Numbered from the stretch's first letter, positions 44,668 to 54,169 are shown. The stretch: 61,864 bases of DNA from Haloferax elongans ATCC BAA-1513 (GCF_000336755.1 NZ_AOLK01000015.1:605658-667521), one strand, 5' to 3'. A program made the numbers and translations. The notes: a model not told the origin generated them from the letters alone.

Positions 44668-46477
44668 ATTCGACGGTGACGCTTTTGGCGAGATTCCGCG
44701 GTTTGTCTATCGGTCGGCCGAGCGACGCGGCCATCTCGTAGGCGACGAGCTGGAGTTGGACGTTGGCGAGGAGCGACCCGAGGTTGCCGTCAGTTTCGGG
44801 GACGCGAAGCACCTCGTCGGCGAAGCGCTCGACTTCGAGGACGCCGTCTGTGACTGCAACCACGGGCGCGCCGCGAGCCTGTACCTCTTTGATGTTGCCG
44901 AGAGTCTTCCGCGCCGCCTCGTCGTCGCCGGTGACGACGGCAAACACGGGCGTCTCGTCGGTGATGAGCGCGAGCGGGCCGTGTTTCAGTTCGCCCGCCG
45001 GGAAGCCCTCGGCGTGTTCGTACGTTATCTCCTTGAACTTCAGCGCGCCTTCGAGCGCGACGGGGGCGTTGTAGCCGCGACCGATGAAGAAGTACGCGTC
45101 AGAACCGCCGAGTTCGTCGACGAGTTCTTCGATTTCGCCTTCGCTGTCGTCGAGGACTGACTGCACGTCGCCCGCGACATCCCGCAGGGACTCTACGAGA
45201 GCGCGCGTCCGTCCGCTTCCGGTGTTCGAGGTAACGCTCTCGACGAAGAGCGACAGCGACACGAGTTGCGACGAGAACGTCTTCGTCGCGGCGACACCGA
45301 TTTCGGGACCCGACCGGATGTACATCACGTGGTCACACTCGCGGGAGGCGGTGCTCCCGACGACGTTCGTCACCGCGAGCGTCTCCGCACCTCGCCCCTG
45401 TGCCGTTCTGAGCGCCGAGAGCGTGTCCGCGGTCTCGCCACTCTGTGTGACGCCGACGACGAGTTCGTCGTCGGCAATCGGCGGCGGCGCAGTCGCGTAC
45501 TCGCTGGCGAGGAACGCCTGCGCGGGGATGCCGACTTCTCTGAATCGCATCGCACCGTACAGTGCAGCGTGATATGAGGTGCCGCAGGCGACGAACTGGA
45601 CCGCTCCCGGCGTGTCGAGGTCCGAGAGTTCTTCGACAATCACGTCACCTTCGAGCGGGTCGAGGCGGCCGCTCAGACACTGCCGAAGCGCGGTCGGCTG
45701 TTCGTGAATCTCCTTGAGCATGAAGTGCTCGTACCCGCTTTTGCCGGTCTGTTCGGCGTCCCACTCGACGGTGTGGACCGGCGGTTCGACGACCGCCCCG
45801 TCGCCGTTTTTGACCTGCCATCCGTTCGGGCGAAGCGTCACGGACTGGCCGTCTTCGAGGTAGACGACGTTTCGCGTGTACGAGAGGAACGCCGGAACGT
45901 CGCTTCCGAGGTAGTAAGCGTCCTCGCCGATGCCGAGGACGAGCGGCGAGTCCTGCCGCGTCGCGAAGATGGAGTCCTCGCCCGCGACGATGACGGCGAG
46001 CGCGTAGCTTCCCTCCAGACGCGAGACCGCTCGTGAGAAACTCTCTGCGGCGTCGTAGCCCTCGTCGAGGAACGACGCGACGAGGTTCGGGACGACTTCG
46101 GTGTCAGTGTCGCTCACGAACTCGTATCCGGCCGCTTCGAGTTCGTCGCGGAGTTCCTGATAGTTCTCGATGATGCCGTTGTGGACGACCGCCACGCGCC
46201 AGTCAGCGTCCGTGTGCGGGTGTGCGTTCTCGTCTGTCGGCGGGCCGTGAGTGCTCCAGCGTGTGTGTCCGATACCGAACGTGCCAGAGATGGGGTCTGT
46301 GTCCACCGCATCGTGGAGGTTGTCGAGTTCACCCTCGCGCTTTCGGACGTCTAGTGTCCCGTTGGAGACGGCGATACCGGCGGAGTCGTAGCCGCGGTAT
46401 TCGAGCGACGAAAGCCCCGAAAGCAGCACGTCGACGGTGTCGTCCGTGTGGCCGATACAGGCGATGATTCCACACAT
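44666..46477 (-). CDS. glmS: Glutamine-fructose-6-phosphate aminotransferase
   Basis: 603 aa. Class II glutaminase with catalytic Cys2 (MCGIIACIGHTDDTV), HTRWSTHGPP (about 72-81), HNGIIENYQELR, then two SIS domains (FVACGTSYHAALYGAMRF about 300-317, VGVTQSGETADTLSALR) and the C-terminal KPRNLAKSVTVE. Makes glucosamine-6-phosphate for UDP-GlcNAc. The start codon shares one base with the glmU stop (TAATG), indicating coupling. Confidence 0.95.
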   Translation of the reverse strand: MCGIIACIGHTDDTVDVLLSGLSSLEYRGYDSAGIAVSNGTLDVRKREGELDNLHDAVDTDPISGTFGIGHTRWSTHGPPTDENAHPHTDADWRVAVVHNGIIENYQELRDELEAAGYEFVSDTDTEVVPNLVASFLDEGYDAAESFSRAVSRLEGSYALAVIVAGEDSIFATRQDSPLVLGIGEDAYYLGSDVPAFLSYTRNVVYLEDGQSVTLRPNGWQVKNGDGAVVEPPVHTVEWDAEQTGKSGYEHFMLKEIHEQPTALRQCLSGRLDPLEGDVIVEELSDLDTPGAVQFVACGTSYHAALYGAMRFREVGIPAQAFLASEYATAPPPIADDELVVGVTQSGETADTLSALRTAQGRGAETLAVTNVVGSTASRECDHVMYIRSGPEIGVAATKTFSSQLVSLSLFVESVTSNTGSGRTRALVESLRDVAGDVQSVLDDSEGEIEELVDELGGSDAYFFIGRGYNAPVALEGALKFKEITYEHAEGFPAGELKHGPLALITDETPVFAVVTGDDEAARKTLGNIKEVQARGAPVVAVTDGVLEVERFADEVLRVPETDGNLGSLLANVQLQLVAYEMAASLGRPIDKPRNLAKSVTVE

Positions 46478-47652
46478 TAGCGGACGACCTCCACACCGTC
46501 TTCGACGACACCGTCGAGGACGACCCCGGTTGCGACGGACGCTTCCGCGCCGACGATGGTTCCGGGTTCGACCGAGACGCCGCCGCCGAGTTCGGTTCGG
46601 TCTGCGACGACCGCCCCCAGTTCGACCTCCTCGTGGATTCGGTCGCCGATACGAACGTCGCCGTCTCCGCCTTCGATAGTGACGCCAGCGGCGATATCGA
46701 CGCCGCGGCCCGTGACGGAGTCGACGAGCGTCGCGTTCGGTCCGATGCGCGTGTCTTCGTCGACGATAGTGTGCTCGACGACGGCGTTACACCCGATAGA
46801 GGCGTTTCGACCGACCGTCGTGTACGGACCGACGACAGCGCCGGGCGCAACGACGGCATCGGGGCCGACGACGACTGGAGCGCGGACGATAGCCCCGTCT
46901 GCGACAGTCGCAGACGAATCGATAGTGACTGCCTCGTCGCTCCGGTCGAGCATTTCGGCGCTGAGCGACAGCAGGTCCCACGGATACGTCGCATCGCGCC
47001 ACAGTCCTTCAGTTCGGACACCCATGAGCGTCGAACCGGCTTCGATGGCCGACGTGAGTGCGGTCGTGAGCGAGCGCTCGCCATCCTCTGCGGGCGTCGA
47101 AGCGATACGGTCGAAGATGGCTGGTTCGAACGCGTAGACACCGGCGTTGAGGAGGTGGTGGTGGCCTTCACCGGGCTTTTCGACGAGGTCTGTGACCGTG
47201 TCGCCATCGAGAGAGACCGCACCGTACTTCGAAGCTAACTCGGATTCGACGACACTTATCGTCCCGAGTTGCTCGCCTGCGGCGTGGGCTTCGACGACCG
47301 CATCGACGATTTCCGGCGACGTTAGCTGGTCGCCGTTGACGACCAAGAACGGGCCGTCGACGCCGGGTTGGGCCTGTAAAACCGCGTGTCCAGACCCGAG
47401 TTGCTGCTCTTGGACGTGGTAGGTGAGCGGGACCCCGTCGTATTCGAACCCAAAGTACTCCTGGACGCGGTCGCGTTTGTAGCCGACCACGACGTGTATC
47501 TCAGAGATGCCGCTGGCGACGAGCACGCCGAAGACGTGTTCCAAGATGGGAACGTTCGTCACCGGCAACATCGGTTTGGGCCGGTACTTCGTGAGCGGTC
47601 GAAGCCGCATCCCCTCCCCGGCGGCGAGGACCACGGCAGACTCGATGTGCAT
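46477..47652 (-). CDS. glmU: GlmU-type bifunctional sugar-1-phosphate nucleotidyltransferase/acetyltransferase
   Basis: 391 aa. N-terminal nucleotidyltransferase (VVLAAGEGMRLRPLTKYRPK about 7-26, LVVNGDQLTS) and a C-terminal left-handed beta helix of hexapeptide repeats from about residue 245 (VVVGPDAVVAPGAVVGPYTT). Makes UDP-GlcNAc from glucosamine-1-phosphate in archaea. Related UTP-glucose enzymes with the same fold exist, but coupling to glmS favours GlmU. Confidence 0.9.
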   Translation of the reverse strand: MHIESAVVLAAGEGMRLRPLTKYRPKPMLPVTNVPILEHVFGVLVASGISEIHVVVGYKRDRVQEYFGFEYDGVPLTYHVQEQQLGSGHAVLQAQPGVDGPFLVVNGDQLTSPEIVDAVVEAHAAGEQLGTISVVESELASKYGAVSLDGDTVTDLVEKPGEGHHHLLNAGVYAFEPAIFDRIASTPAEDGERSLTTALTSAIEAGSTLMGVRTEGLWRDATYPWDLLSLSAEMLDRSDEAVTIDSSATVADGAIVRAPVVVGPDAVVAPGAVVGPYTTVGRNASIGCNAVVEHTIVDEDTRIGPNATLVDSVTGRGVDIAAGVTIEGGDGDVRIGDRIHEEVELGAVVADRTELGGGVSVEPGTIVGAEASVATGVVLDGVVEDGVEVVR

Positions 47653-47824
47653 GCACAGTTCTCGACAGCTCGGAACCTAACTAGCCACATTTTTATCCGC
47701 GTTTGTGAATGGAGAATTCAATGACGAATCGACCACCAGTACAAAATACGGCGGCCGAAATACCGGCACAAGAGCGGCCTACCTAACATAATCATAAATG
47801 GTGGCTAGTATCCAGTAGTAAAGA

Positions 47825-47851
47825 AACATTTATCATGGTTTTTCCACCATG
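47825..47851 (+). promoter_or_regulatory. glpK promoter with an operator-like palindrome
   Basis: A TATA-like AACATTTATC (47825-47834) runs straight into CATGGT-N6-ACCATG (47834-47851), an exact inverted repeat sitting between TATA box and expected transcription start. ATGGTGG at 47798-47804 also matches the complement of CCACCAT inside it. A repressor bound here would block initiation. Confidence 0.5.
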
Positions 47852-47862
47852 TACTGACGTTC

Positions 47863-47883
47863 GGACTCTCACCGCGGGAGTCC
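47863..47883 (+). promoter_or_regulatory. Hairpin in the glpK 5' leader
   Basis: GGACTC-N9-GAGTCC, 6-bp stem, ending 5 nt before the Shine-Dalgarno GAGGT (47889-47893), which is 8 nt before the glpK ATG. glpK therefore has a structured leader of about 45-50 nt. Confidence 0.4.
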
Positions 47884-47901
47884 ACCACGAGGTTGGTTAA
47901 A

Positions 47902-49440
47902 ATGTCAGGAGAAAAATACGTTGGTGCCATCGACCAAGGTACCACAGGCACGCGATTCATGGTGTTCGACCACGACGGTAAGGTGGTTGCTAACGCCTAC
48001 GAGAAGCACGAACAGATCTACCCCGAACCCGGTTGGGTCGAACACGACGCAAACGAGATTTGGGGCAACACGAAGAAGGTCATTAACGAGGCGCTCGACG
48101 ACGCGCTTCTCGACGCCGACCAACTGGAAGCAATCGGTATCACGAACCAGCGCGAGACGACCATCGTCTGGGACCGTGAGACTGGACAGCCGATTCACAA
48201 CGCCATCGTCTGGCAGGACCGCCGGACGACCGACCGCATCGAGACGCTCGAAGCGGACGACAAGACCGACGACGTGCGCGCGAAGACGGGTCTCGAACCC
48301 GACGCGTACTTCTCTGCGACGAAGGCCGAGTGGCTGCTCGACAACTCTGACCCCATCAAGCTCCAGCGCTCGCGGCCGGAAGATATCCGCGACCGCGCCG
48401 AGGAAGGCGAACTCGCCTTCGGTACCATCGACACGTGGCTCATCTACAATCTCACTGGGAACCACATCACCGACGTGACCAACGCGTCGCGGACGATGTT
48501 GTTCAACATCCACGACATGGAGTGGGACGACGAACTCCTCGACGAGTTCAACGTGCCCCGCGAGATTCTGCCCGAAGTCCGCCCGTCGTCTGACGACAAC
48601 TACTACGGGACGACCGACGCAGACGGCTTCCTCGGTGCCGAGATTCCCGTCGCGGGTGCCCTCGGTGACCAGCAGGCCGCCCTGTTCGGCCAGACCTGTT
48701 TCGACGCCGGTGACGCCAAGAACACCTACGGAACCGGGTCGTTCATGCTCATGAACACCGGCGAAGAGGCCGTCATGTCCGAACACGGCCTTCTCACTAC
48801 CGTCGGCTTCCAGCGCTCCGGCGAACCCGTGCAGTACGCCCTCGAAGGCTCTATCTTCATCACGGGCGCGGCAATCGAGTGGCTCGAAGACATGACGCTC
48901 ATCGAGAGCGCCGCCGAGTCCGAAAAGCTCGCCCGCTCTGTCGATTCGACCGACGGCGTCTACTTCGTGCCCGCCTTCGCCGGTCTCGGTGCCCCGCACT
49001 GGGACCAGCGCGCACGCGGTACCATCGTCGGCATGACCCGCGGTACCCGCCGCGAGCACATCGTTCGCGCGACGCTCGAATCCATTGCGTTCCAGACGCG
49101 CGACGTGGCCGAAGCCATGCAGTCCGACAGCGACATCGACCTCGCCAGCCTCCGCGTGGACGGCGGGGCGGTCAAGAACAACTTCCTCTGTCAGCTTCAG
49201 TCGAACATCCTCGACACCGAAATCGTCCGCCCGCAGGTCGACGAGACGACGGCGCTCGGATCCGCCTACGCCGCCGGCCTCGCAGTCGGCTACTGGGAGA
49301 ATCTGGACGAACTCCGCGCGAACTGGCAGGTCGACCGCGAGTTCGAGCCGAAAGACCCCCAGAACGTCGAGCACCGCTACGGCCGCTGGAAGGAAGCAGT
49401 CGACCGCTCGCTCGACTGGGCGCGCGACACGGAGGAATAA
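47902..49440 (+). CDS. glpK: Glycerol kinase
   Basis: 512 aa. FGGY family: [18 protein letters not shown] (about 5-22), [17 protein letters not shown] (about 76-92), the first FGGY-type region and [20 protein letters not shown] (about 353-372), then [15 protein letters not shown] (about 416-430). Phosphorylates glycerol in the cytosol, feeding glpABC. ATG at 47902 is supported by GAGGT at 8-nt spacing; the in-frame TTG three codons earlier lies inside that spacer. Confidence 0.95.
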   Translation: MSGEKYVGAIDQGTTGTRFMVFDHDGKVVANAYEKHEQIYPEPGWVEHDANEIWGNTKKVINEALDDALLDADQLEAIGITNQRETTIVWDRETGQPIHNAIVWQDRRTTDRIETLEADDKTDDVRAKTGLEPDAYFSATKAEWLLDNSDPIKLQRSRPEDIRDRAEEGELAFGTIDTWLIYNLTGNHITDVTNASRTMLFNIHDMEWDDELLDEFNVPREILPEVRPSSDDNYYGTTDADGFLGAEIPVAGALGDQQAALFGQTCFDAGDAKNTYGTGSFMLMNTGEEAVMSEHGLLTTVGFQRSGEPVQYALEGSIFITGAAIEWLEDMTLIESAAESEKLARSVDSTDGVYFVPAFAGLGAPHWDQRARGTIVGMTRGTRREHIVRATLESIAFQTRDVAEAMQSDSDIDLASLRVDGGAVKNNFLCQLQSNILDTEIVRPQVDETTALGSAYAAGLAVGYWENLDELRANWQVDREFEPKDPQNVEHRYGRWKEAVDRSLDWARDTEE

Positions 49441-49443
49441 CAC

Positions 49444-50496
49444 ATGGCACTGGACCAACTCTGGGCGCTCGAAATGCTCATCGCCGCCTTCGCTGGCGGT
49501 GCCTTCGGCGCAGCAATCGGTGCGCTTCCGGCGTTTATCTTCACCGGCTTCATGGTCATCGCTGGCGAGACGGCGAACCTCGCGAGCAAGTCCCTCGGTG
49601 GCGTCATCAGCGCCGAGTCGGGCGCGCTCGGCTCGGTCGGCATCACCGGCGCAATCGCCTTCGGCGTCCCGTTCTCCCCGGCAATCAGCTTCGCCGGCGG
49701 CGCGGCTGCCGCAGCCTACGCGGCGAACCGCGGCTACATGGAATCCGGATTCGACTACCACAACGCGAAGGACATCGGCTTCGCCCTCGGTTCGAAGCCT
49801 GACGTGCTCGCGGTCGGTGGTATCTTCGGCATCATCGGCTACTGGCTGACCGTCGTCTCGGCGTCGTTCAACATGCCGTACGACCACATCGCGATGGGTG
49901 TCGTGCTCTCGGCGCTCATCCACCGCGTCGCCTTCGGCTACGACATCATCGGCAAGGCACGCGGCAGCAGCCTCCTCGACATGACCCCGTTCGAACGCGG
50001 CGAGACCCGCAGTAACGCGGTCGCCGACGGCGGCGAGGCCGCACGCATGAGCGTCGAGCCGTGGCTGCCGAACATGTACAAGTGGGAAGAAGTGACCGCT
50101 ATCGGCATCGTCGTCGGTCTCGTGGCCGCGTACATCGCGCTCTCGACCGGCAGCCCGTTCCTCGCGTTCGGTATCTCGGCCGCGAGCCTCATCTTCCTGA
50201 ACCTGGGCGTCGAGCGCGTCCCCGTCACGCACCACATGTCGCTTCCCGCGTCGACGGCGGCACTCGCGTTCACCGCGGGTGCGGCTGAACTCGGTGCTGC
50301 GGCGCTCCTCGTCGGCGGCGTCTTCGGTGGCATCTGTGCCATCTTCGGTGAAGCCTTCCAGCGCGTCTTCTACGCGCACGGCGACACCCACTGGGACCCG
50401 CCGGCCGCCGCAATCGTCTTCGGGACGTTCCTCGTCGCGATGCTCGCCATCGCAGGCGTCTTCCCCGGTTCGTCTTGGGTCGCGATTCCGTTCTAA
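49444..50496 (+). CDS. Putative glycerol uptake membrane protein, GlpX-like (350 aa)
   Basis: About 9-10 hydrophobic segments very rich in Gly and Ala (GGAFGAAIGALPAFIFTGFM about 16-35; GGVFGGICAIFGEAF near the C-terminus). Not an aquaporin: no NPA motifs. It starts 3 nt after the glpK stop, so it is cotranslated with glycerol kinase; in H. volcanii the equivalent protein is considered a likely glycerol transporter. The dhaKLM genes that I recall nearby in H. volcanii are not present here. Confidence 0.75.
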   Translation: MALDQLWALEMLIAAFAGGAFGAAIGALPAFIFTGFMVIAGETANLASKSLGGVISAESGALGSVGITGAIAFGVPFSPAISFAGGAAAAAYAANRGYMESGFDYHNAKDIGFALGSKPDVLAVGGIFGIIGYWLTVVSASFNMPYDHIAMGVVLSALIHRVAFGYDIIGKARGSSLLDMTPFERGETRSNAVADGGEAARMSVEPWLPNMYKWEEVTAIGIVVGLVAAYIALSTGSPFLAFGISAASLIFLNLGVERVPVTHHMSLPASTAALAFTAGAAELGAAALLVGGVFGGICAIFGEAFQRVFYAHGDTHWDPPAAAIVFGTFLVAMLAIAGVFPGSSWVAIPF

Positions 50497-50643
50497 CGCG
50501 ACCTGACACGTCCCACTGCAACTGACTCACGTCCCCACTCGTTTTCGCCGATTTGCTACGGTTCGAGCGACAATTCGACTGATTGAGACGTCGCTCAGTG
50601 TGATGTCACTCAGGTGGCGTCGCTCCGCGGTCCGAGACTGGGC

Positions 50644-50649
50644 AAAAAA
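50644..50649 (-). terminator. T6 tract downstream of ileS
   Basis: Six T on the minus strand (complement of A6), 18-24 nt after the ileS stop codon. Fits the T-tract terminators of haloarchaea. Confidence 0.55.
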
Positions 50650-50667
50650 TCGTTTGTAGCGAGCCGT

Positions 50668-53600
50668 TCAGCCGAGTTGCGTGACCGCGATAGTCACAGA
50701 GACGTCTTCGACGTCCCACTCTTCGACTGTCTCGCCTTCGGCGCGGCCGAGTTCGAGTTCGCGGGCGCGAACCTCATCGGCGATGAGGTCGCGGTTCTCC
50801 TCGACAAAGGCGGCGACGCGCTCGTCTGCGACGTCGATGCCGACGTCGATTTCCTCTTCGACGTCGAGGTCGAGTTGCTTGCGCATCTCCTGAATACGCC
50901 GGATGACATCGCGGGCGTAGCCCTCGGACTCGATGTCGTCGGTGAGGGCGGTGTCCACGTAGACGGTACCACCTTCGAACTCGGCACCCGAGACGTTCTC
51001 CGGCGGTTCGGCCGCGTAGGAGACCATCTCGTCTGTGAGTTCGTAGGTCTCACCGTCGACTTCGACGCCGGATTCGACGTCGGCGCGGGTGAGCCCTTCG
51101 ACAGCGCCCATGATTTTCTGGGCGTCAGCGCCGAACTCCGGCCCGATGACGCTCATTTGCGGTTCGGCCTTCTCGACGAGTTCGTCGAAGACCTCGACGA
51201 CTTCCACCGACTGGGTGTTCACGCGCTCCGAGAGGAGGTCCGAGAGGGCAGTGACTGCTTCAGCCACGTCCTCGTCGTCGGACTCGACGACGATGCGCGA
51301 GACAGGCCAGCGGAGCTTGCGGCCGCCCAGCTGACGGGCGTGGGCCGCGGCCTCCTCGACATCGCGGAGAACCGCCATGTTGGTTTCGAGCGTCTCGTTG
51401 CGAAGGTCCTCGTCGACCTCGGGGTACGAGAGCATGTGGACGGTCGTCTCGCCGCCGTCGAGACGCTGGTACATCCGCTCGGCCATGTACGGCGTGTACG
51501 GCGCGATGAGTCGGAGCGACTCGGAGAGGACCGTCGAAAGCGTGGCGTACGCGCCGAGTTTCGACGCGGACTCCTCTTCGTCCCACATGCGCTCGCGGAT
51601 GGCCTTCACGTAGAAGCGCGACACGTCTTCGGTAATGAAGTCCAGAAGCGTGTTGAGCGCGGTGGAGACCTCGTAGTCGTCCCACGCGTCGTGCATCTCA
51701 GCCTTGACGGTCTGGAGACGCGAAAGCACCCACTCGTCGACGACGGTGAGTTCACCCTCCGAGAGGTCAGCCTCGGCGGGGTCGTAACCGTCCAGTTCCA
51801 TGTACGGCAGCGGGAACCGGAAGACGTTCCAGAAGATGTTGAGCGTGGACTGCATGTCCGCGAGGCCACCCCAGTCGAACGAGAGGTCGACACCCTGCTG
51901 GTCGTGGCTGAGCAGGTACGCACGAAGCGGGTCACGACCGGCGCGGTCGATTGCCTCCTCGGGCGTGACGATGTTGCCGACGGACTTCGACATCTTGCGA
52001 CCGTCCTTGTCGTTGGCGAACCCGTGCATGAGGACCTCCTTGTACGGGGATTCGCCCGTCGCGGCGGTGCCCATGCCGAGTTGCGACCAGAACCAGCCGC
52101 GGGTCTGGTCGTGCGCCTCGATGATGAGGTCGGCGGGCCACAGTTCCTCGTAGGCCTCCGTCTCACCGGGGAAGTCGAGCGTACCCCACGTGGCGACCGA
52201 GGAGTCGATCCACACGTCGAACACGTCAGGGACGCGCTCGTAGGTGACGCCGTCTTCCGTGATGGTGATGGGGTCGACAGAGGGTCGGTGGAGGTCCACC
52301 GTCTCGGGGTCGATGTCCTGGTCGGCGCGCTCGGCGAGTTCCTCGCGCGTGCCCACGACAATCATTTCTTTCGCGCTCTCGGCGTCGGGGTCCTGCGGGA
52401 CCCAGATGGGAAGCGGGATGCCCCAGTAGCGCTGCCGGGAGACGTTCCAGTCGGGCGCGTCGGTCACGAAGTCGTGGAAGCGGTTGTCGCGCGCCCACTG
52501 CGGGTGCCACTCGGACTCCTCGATGTTGTCGAGGAGTTCCTCTTTGACGTCCGTGATGGTGATGAACCACTGGTCGGTCGCGAGGAAGATGATGTCCGTG
52601 TCGCAGCGCCAACAGTGCCCGTAGCGGTGGTCGTGTTCGCCTGCGTGGAGCAGGTGGCCGAGTTCGTCGAGGTCCTCGATGACCTGCGGGTTGGCGTCGC
52701 GGACGAAGGTGCCCGCGTAGTCGCCGCCCTGCTCTGTGAACTCACCTTTGTCGTCCACGGGGACGAACACGTCGAGACCGAGTTCCTGCCCGCGGGCGAA
52801 GTCCTCTTGACCGTGGCCGGGCGCGGAGTGAACGAGTCCCGTGCGGTCGGCTTCGACGTACTCGGCGGTGTAGACCTGTCCAGCACCCTCGAAGTCGGCG
52901 TACTCACCCAGCACGTCTTCGAGCGGGTGGTCGTACTCCCAGCCGACCATCTCTTCGCCGGTGACCTCGTCGAGCACTTCGAAGTCCTCGTAGCGGCCCT
53001 TCTTGAGTACGTCCTCGACGCAGGGTTCGGCGAGGTACAGCACCTCGCTCTCGCCGTCCTTCTCGGCGCGGACGGCCTGATAGGTCATCTCGCCGTCGAC
53101 GGCGACGAAGGTGTTCGCGGGGATGGTCCACGGCGTCGTCGTCCAGATGACGAGGTTACCCTCGCGGCCCTGCAGCGGGAACTTGACGTAGATAGACGGC
53201 GACGTGATTTCGTCGTATTCGACCTCGTTGGCGGCGATTGCAGTCTGACAGCGTGGGCAGTAGTTAACCGAGCGCTTGCCCTGCTCGACCAGACCGTTTT
53301 CGGCGACCTTCGAGAACGCCCACCACGCCGACTCCATGTACTCGGGAGACAGCGTCTCGTAGGGGTTGTCCCAGTCCATCCACGTGCCGATAGACTGGAA
53401 GTCGTCGTCCATCGCCTTGCGGTTGCGGACGGCGAACTCCTTGCACTTCTGGATGAACTGCTCCATGCCGAACTCCTCGATATCGCGCTTCGAGGTGAAG
53501 CCGAGTTCCTCTTCGACTTTGACCTCGATGGGGAGGCCGTGCATGTCGTAGCCGGGGCGGTCGGTGACGTGGTGCCCCGTCATGCGCTTGTGCCGGATGA

Positions 53601-53883
53601 CGGCGTCTTTCAGCGTCTTGTTCCAGGCCGTGCCGAGGTGCATCTGGCCGGACGTGTACGGCGGGCCGTCGACGAAGAAGAACGACGGGTCGTCGGCGTG
53701 TGCCTCCTTCGTCGCCTCGTACGCGTCGTTCTCGTCCCAGTACTCGCTGACGGCGGACTCGACGTCCCCCGGCGTGTACTGGTCTGCGATGTCTTCCATA
53801 CCCCGACGTTCTCGTGGATATATATCAAAACGGCGGGTCTCGTCCGCGTCCGTCGGTCGTTCCGTCTGGTCGCTTTCAGACAT
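50668..53883 (-). CDS. ileS: Isoleucyl-tRNA synthetase
   Basis: 1071 aa. Class I enzyme with HIGH-like PPYTSGQMHLGTAW (about 74-87) and KMSKS in DGRKMSKSVGNIV, the editing domain between (WTTTPWTIPANTFVAVDG) and a C-terminal anticodon-binding part. Two starts are possible. The ATG at 53883 has GGAG 8 nt upstream and adds a 28-residue acidic, probably disordered extension. The ATG at 53799 begins at MEDIADQYTPGDVE, where family homology starts, and has TATATAT about 24 nt upstream. Preceded by a 32-codon leader ORF matching that of ilvB. Confidence 0.94.
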   Translation of the reverse strand: MSESDQTERPTDADETRRFDIYPRERRGMEDIADQYTPGDVESAVSEYWDENDAYEATKEAHADDPSFFFVDGPPYTSGQMHLGTAWNKTLKDAVIRHKRMTGHHVTDRPGYDMHGLPIEVKVEEELGFTSKRDIEEFGMEQFIQKCKEFAVRNRKAMDDDFQSIGTWMDWDNPYETLSPEYMESAWWAFSKVAENGLVEQGKRSVNYCPRCQTAIAANEVEYDEITSPSIYVKFPLQGREGNLVIWTTTPWTIPANTFVAVDGEMTYQAVRAEKDGESEVLYLAEPCVEDVLKKGRYEDFEVLDEVTGEEMVGWEYDHPLEDVLGEYADFEGAGQVYTAEYVEADRTGLVHSAPGHGQEDFARGQELGLDVFVPVDDKGEFTEQGGDYAGTFVRDANPQVIEDLDELGHLLHAGEHDHRYGHCWRCDTDIIFLATDQWFITITDVKEELLDNIEESEWHPQWARDNRFHDFVTDAPDWNVSRQRYWGIPLPIWVPQDPDAESAKEMIVVGTREELAERADQDIDPETVDLHRPSVDPITITEDGVTYERVPDVFDVWIDSSVATWGTLDFPGETEAYEELWPADLIIEAHDQTRGWFWSQLGMGTAATGESPYKEVLMHGFANDKDGRKMSKSVGNIVTPEEAIDRAGRDPLRAYLLSHDQQGVDLSFDWGGLADMQSTLNIFWNVFRFPLPYMELDGYDPAEADLSEGELTVVDEWVLSRLQTVKAEMHDAWDDYEVSTALNTLLDFITEDVSRFYVKAIRERMWDEEESASKLGAYATLSTVLSESLRLIAPYTPYMAERMYQRLDGGETTVHMLSYPEVDEDLRNETLETNMAVLRDVEEAAAHARQLGGRKLRWPVSRIVVESDDEDVAEAVTALSDLLSERVNTQSVEVVEVFDELVEKAEPQMSVIGPEFGADAQKIMGAVEGLTRADVESGVEVDGETYELTDEMVSYAAEPPENVSGAEFEGGTVYVDTALTDDIESEGYARDVIRRIQEMRKQLDLDVEEEIDVGIDVADERVAAFVEENRDLIADEVRARELELGRAEGETVEEWDVEDVSVTIAVTQLG
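53818..53830 (-). promoter_or_regulatory. Internal TATA box at the ileS 5' end
   Basis: TTTTGATATATAT on the minus strand lies inside the long-form coding sequence and about 25 nt before the ATG at 53799. It suggests a second, leader-independent leaderless transcript for a shorter IleRS. Confidence 0.45.
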
Positions 53884-53891
53884 GGCGTGCG

Positions 53892-53895
53892 CTCC
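53892..53895 (-). promoter_or_regulatory. Ribosome binding site of the long ileS form
   Basis: GGAG 8 nt upstream of the ATG at 53883, the same arrangement as at ilvB. Supports use of the distal start on leader-containing transcripts. Confidence 0.45.
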
Positions 53896-54054
53896 GCTTT
53901 GCTGGGGTGGTGGCTCGTCGCCACCGCCCGGAGGCTGTCTGTCGTCGATACTGCTGTCGAGTGTGGTGTGTGGATGGCATCATTCGATGTGTTGGGGTCG
54001 ATTCACACGGCGTGCTGTGGGTACTCAGAAACGATGCAAGCGCAGAGAACGAGT

Positions 54055-54060
54055 GTGGAG
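54055..54060 (-). promoter_or_regulatory. CTCCAC motif shared with the ilvB leader
   Basis: CTCCAC on the minus strand, 4 nt beyond the stop-codon hairpin, in the same relative place as the ilvB copy. Contains the complement of the GGAG at 53892-53895. Confidence 0.45.
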
Positions 54061-54064
54061 ATGT

Positions 54065-54082
54065 GCGAGGCTACTGCCCCGC
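54065..54082 (-). promoter_or_regulatory. Hairpin holding the ileS leader stop codon
   Basis: RNA GCGGGGC-AGUA-GCCUCGC, 7 bp including one G-U pair. Sequence differs from the ilvB hairpin on both arms while pairing is kept. The stop UAG lies in the loop and first 3' arm base, and the tandem AUU codons abut the 5' arm. Confidence 0.55.
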
Positions 54083-54169
54083 AATAATCAGCGAGTCGGA
54101 GACGACAGCGCGGCGGAGCGGCTGCTCGACCTCAGTTGGTCGGGTCGCAGCCGGTCCTAAGTGCCGCAT
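54071..54169 (-). CDS. Candidate leader peptide of ileS (32 aa)
   Basis: ORF beginning MRHLGPAATR and ending SDSLIIAGQ-TAG, 187 nt before the ATG at 53883. It shares GCATACGATG at its start and an ungapped 40-nt block at its end (30 identical by my count) with the ilvB leader ORF, including tandem ATT Ile codons. AT-rich bases at 54196-54209 are 27-40 nt upstream, so leaderless translation is plausible although the TATA box is weaker than for ilvB. A strong stem (GGCTGC to GCAGCC, 54120-54152) lies within the ORF. Confidence 0.58.
   Translation of the reverse strand: MRHLGPAATRPTEVEQPLRRAVVSDSLIIAGQ

Noticed and set aside
44666-47652. glmS riboswitch/ribozyme
   Set aside because: glmS is internal to a coupled glmU-glmS pair, with no leader that could hold it; such ribozymes are bacterial.
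47905-50391. 828-codon minus-strand ORF opposite glpK and the transporter gene
   Set aside because: Runs across two well-supported genes and their junction; typical shadow frame of high third-position GC.
50614-54087. 1157-codon plus-strand ORF opposite ileS
   Set aside because: Antisense shadow of a GC-rich gene. IleRS motifs (HIGH, KMSKS, editing site) are complete on the minus strand, and the antisense product has no family features.
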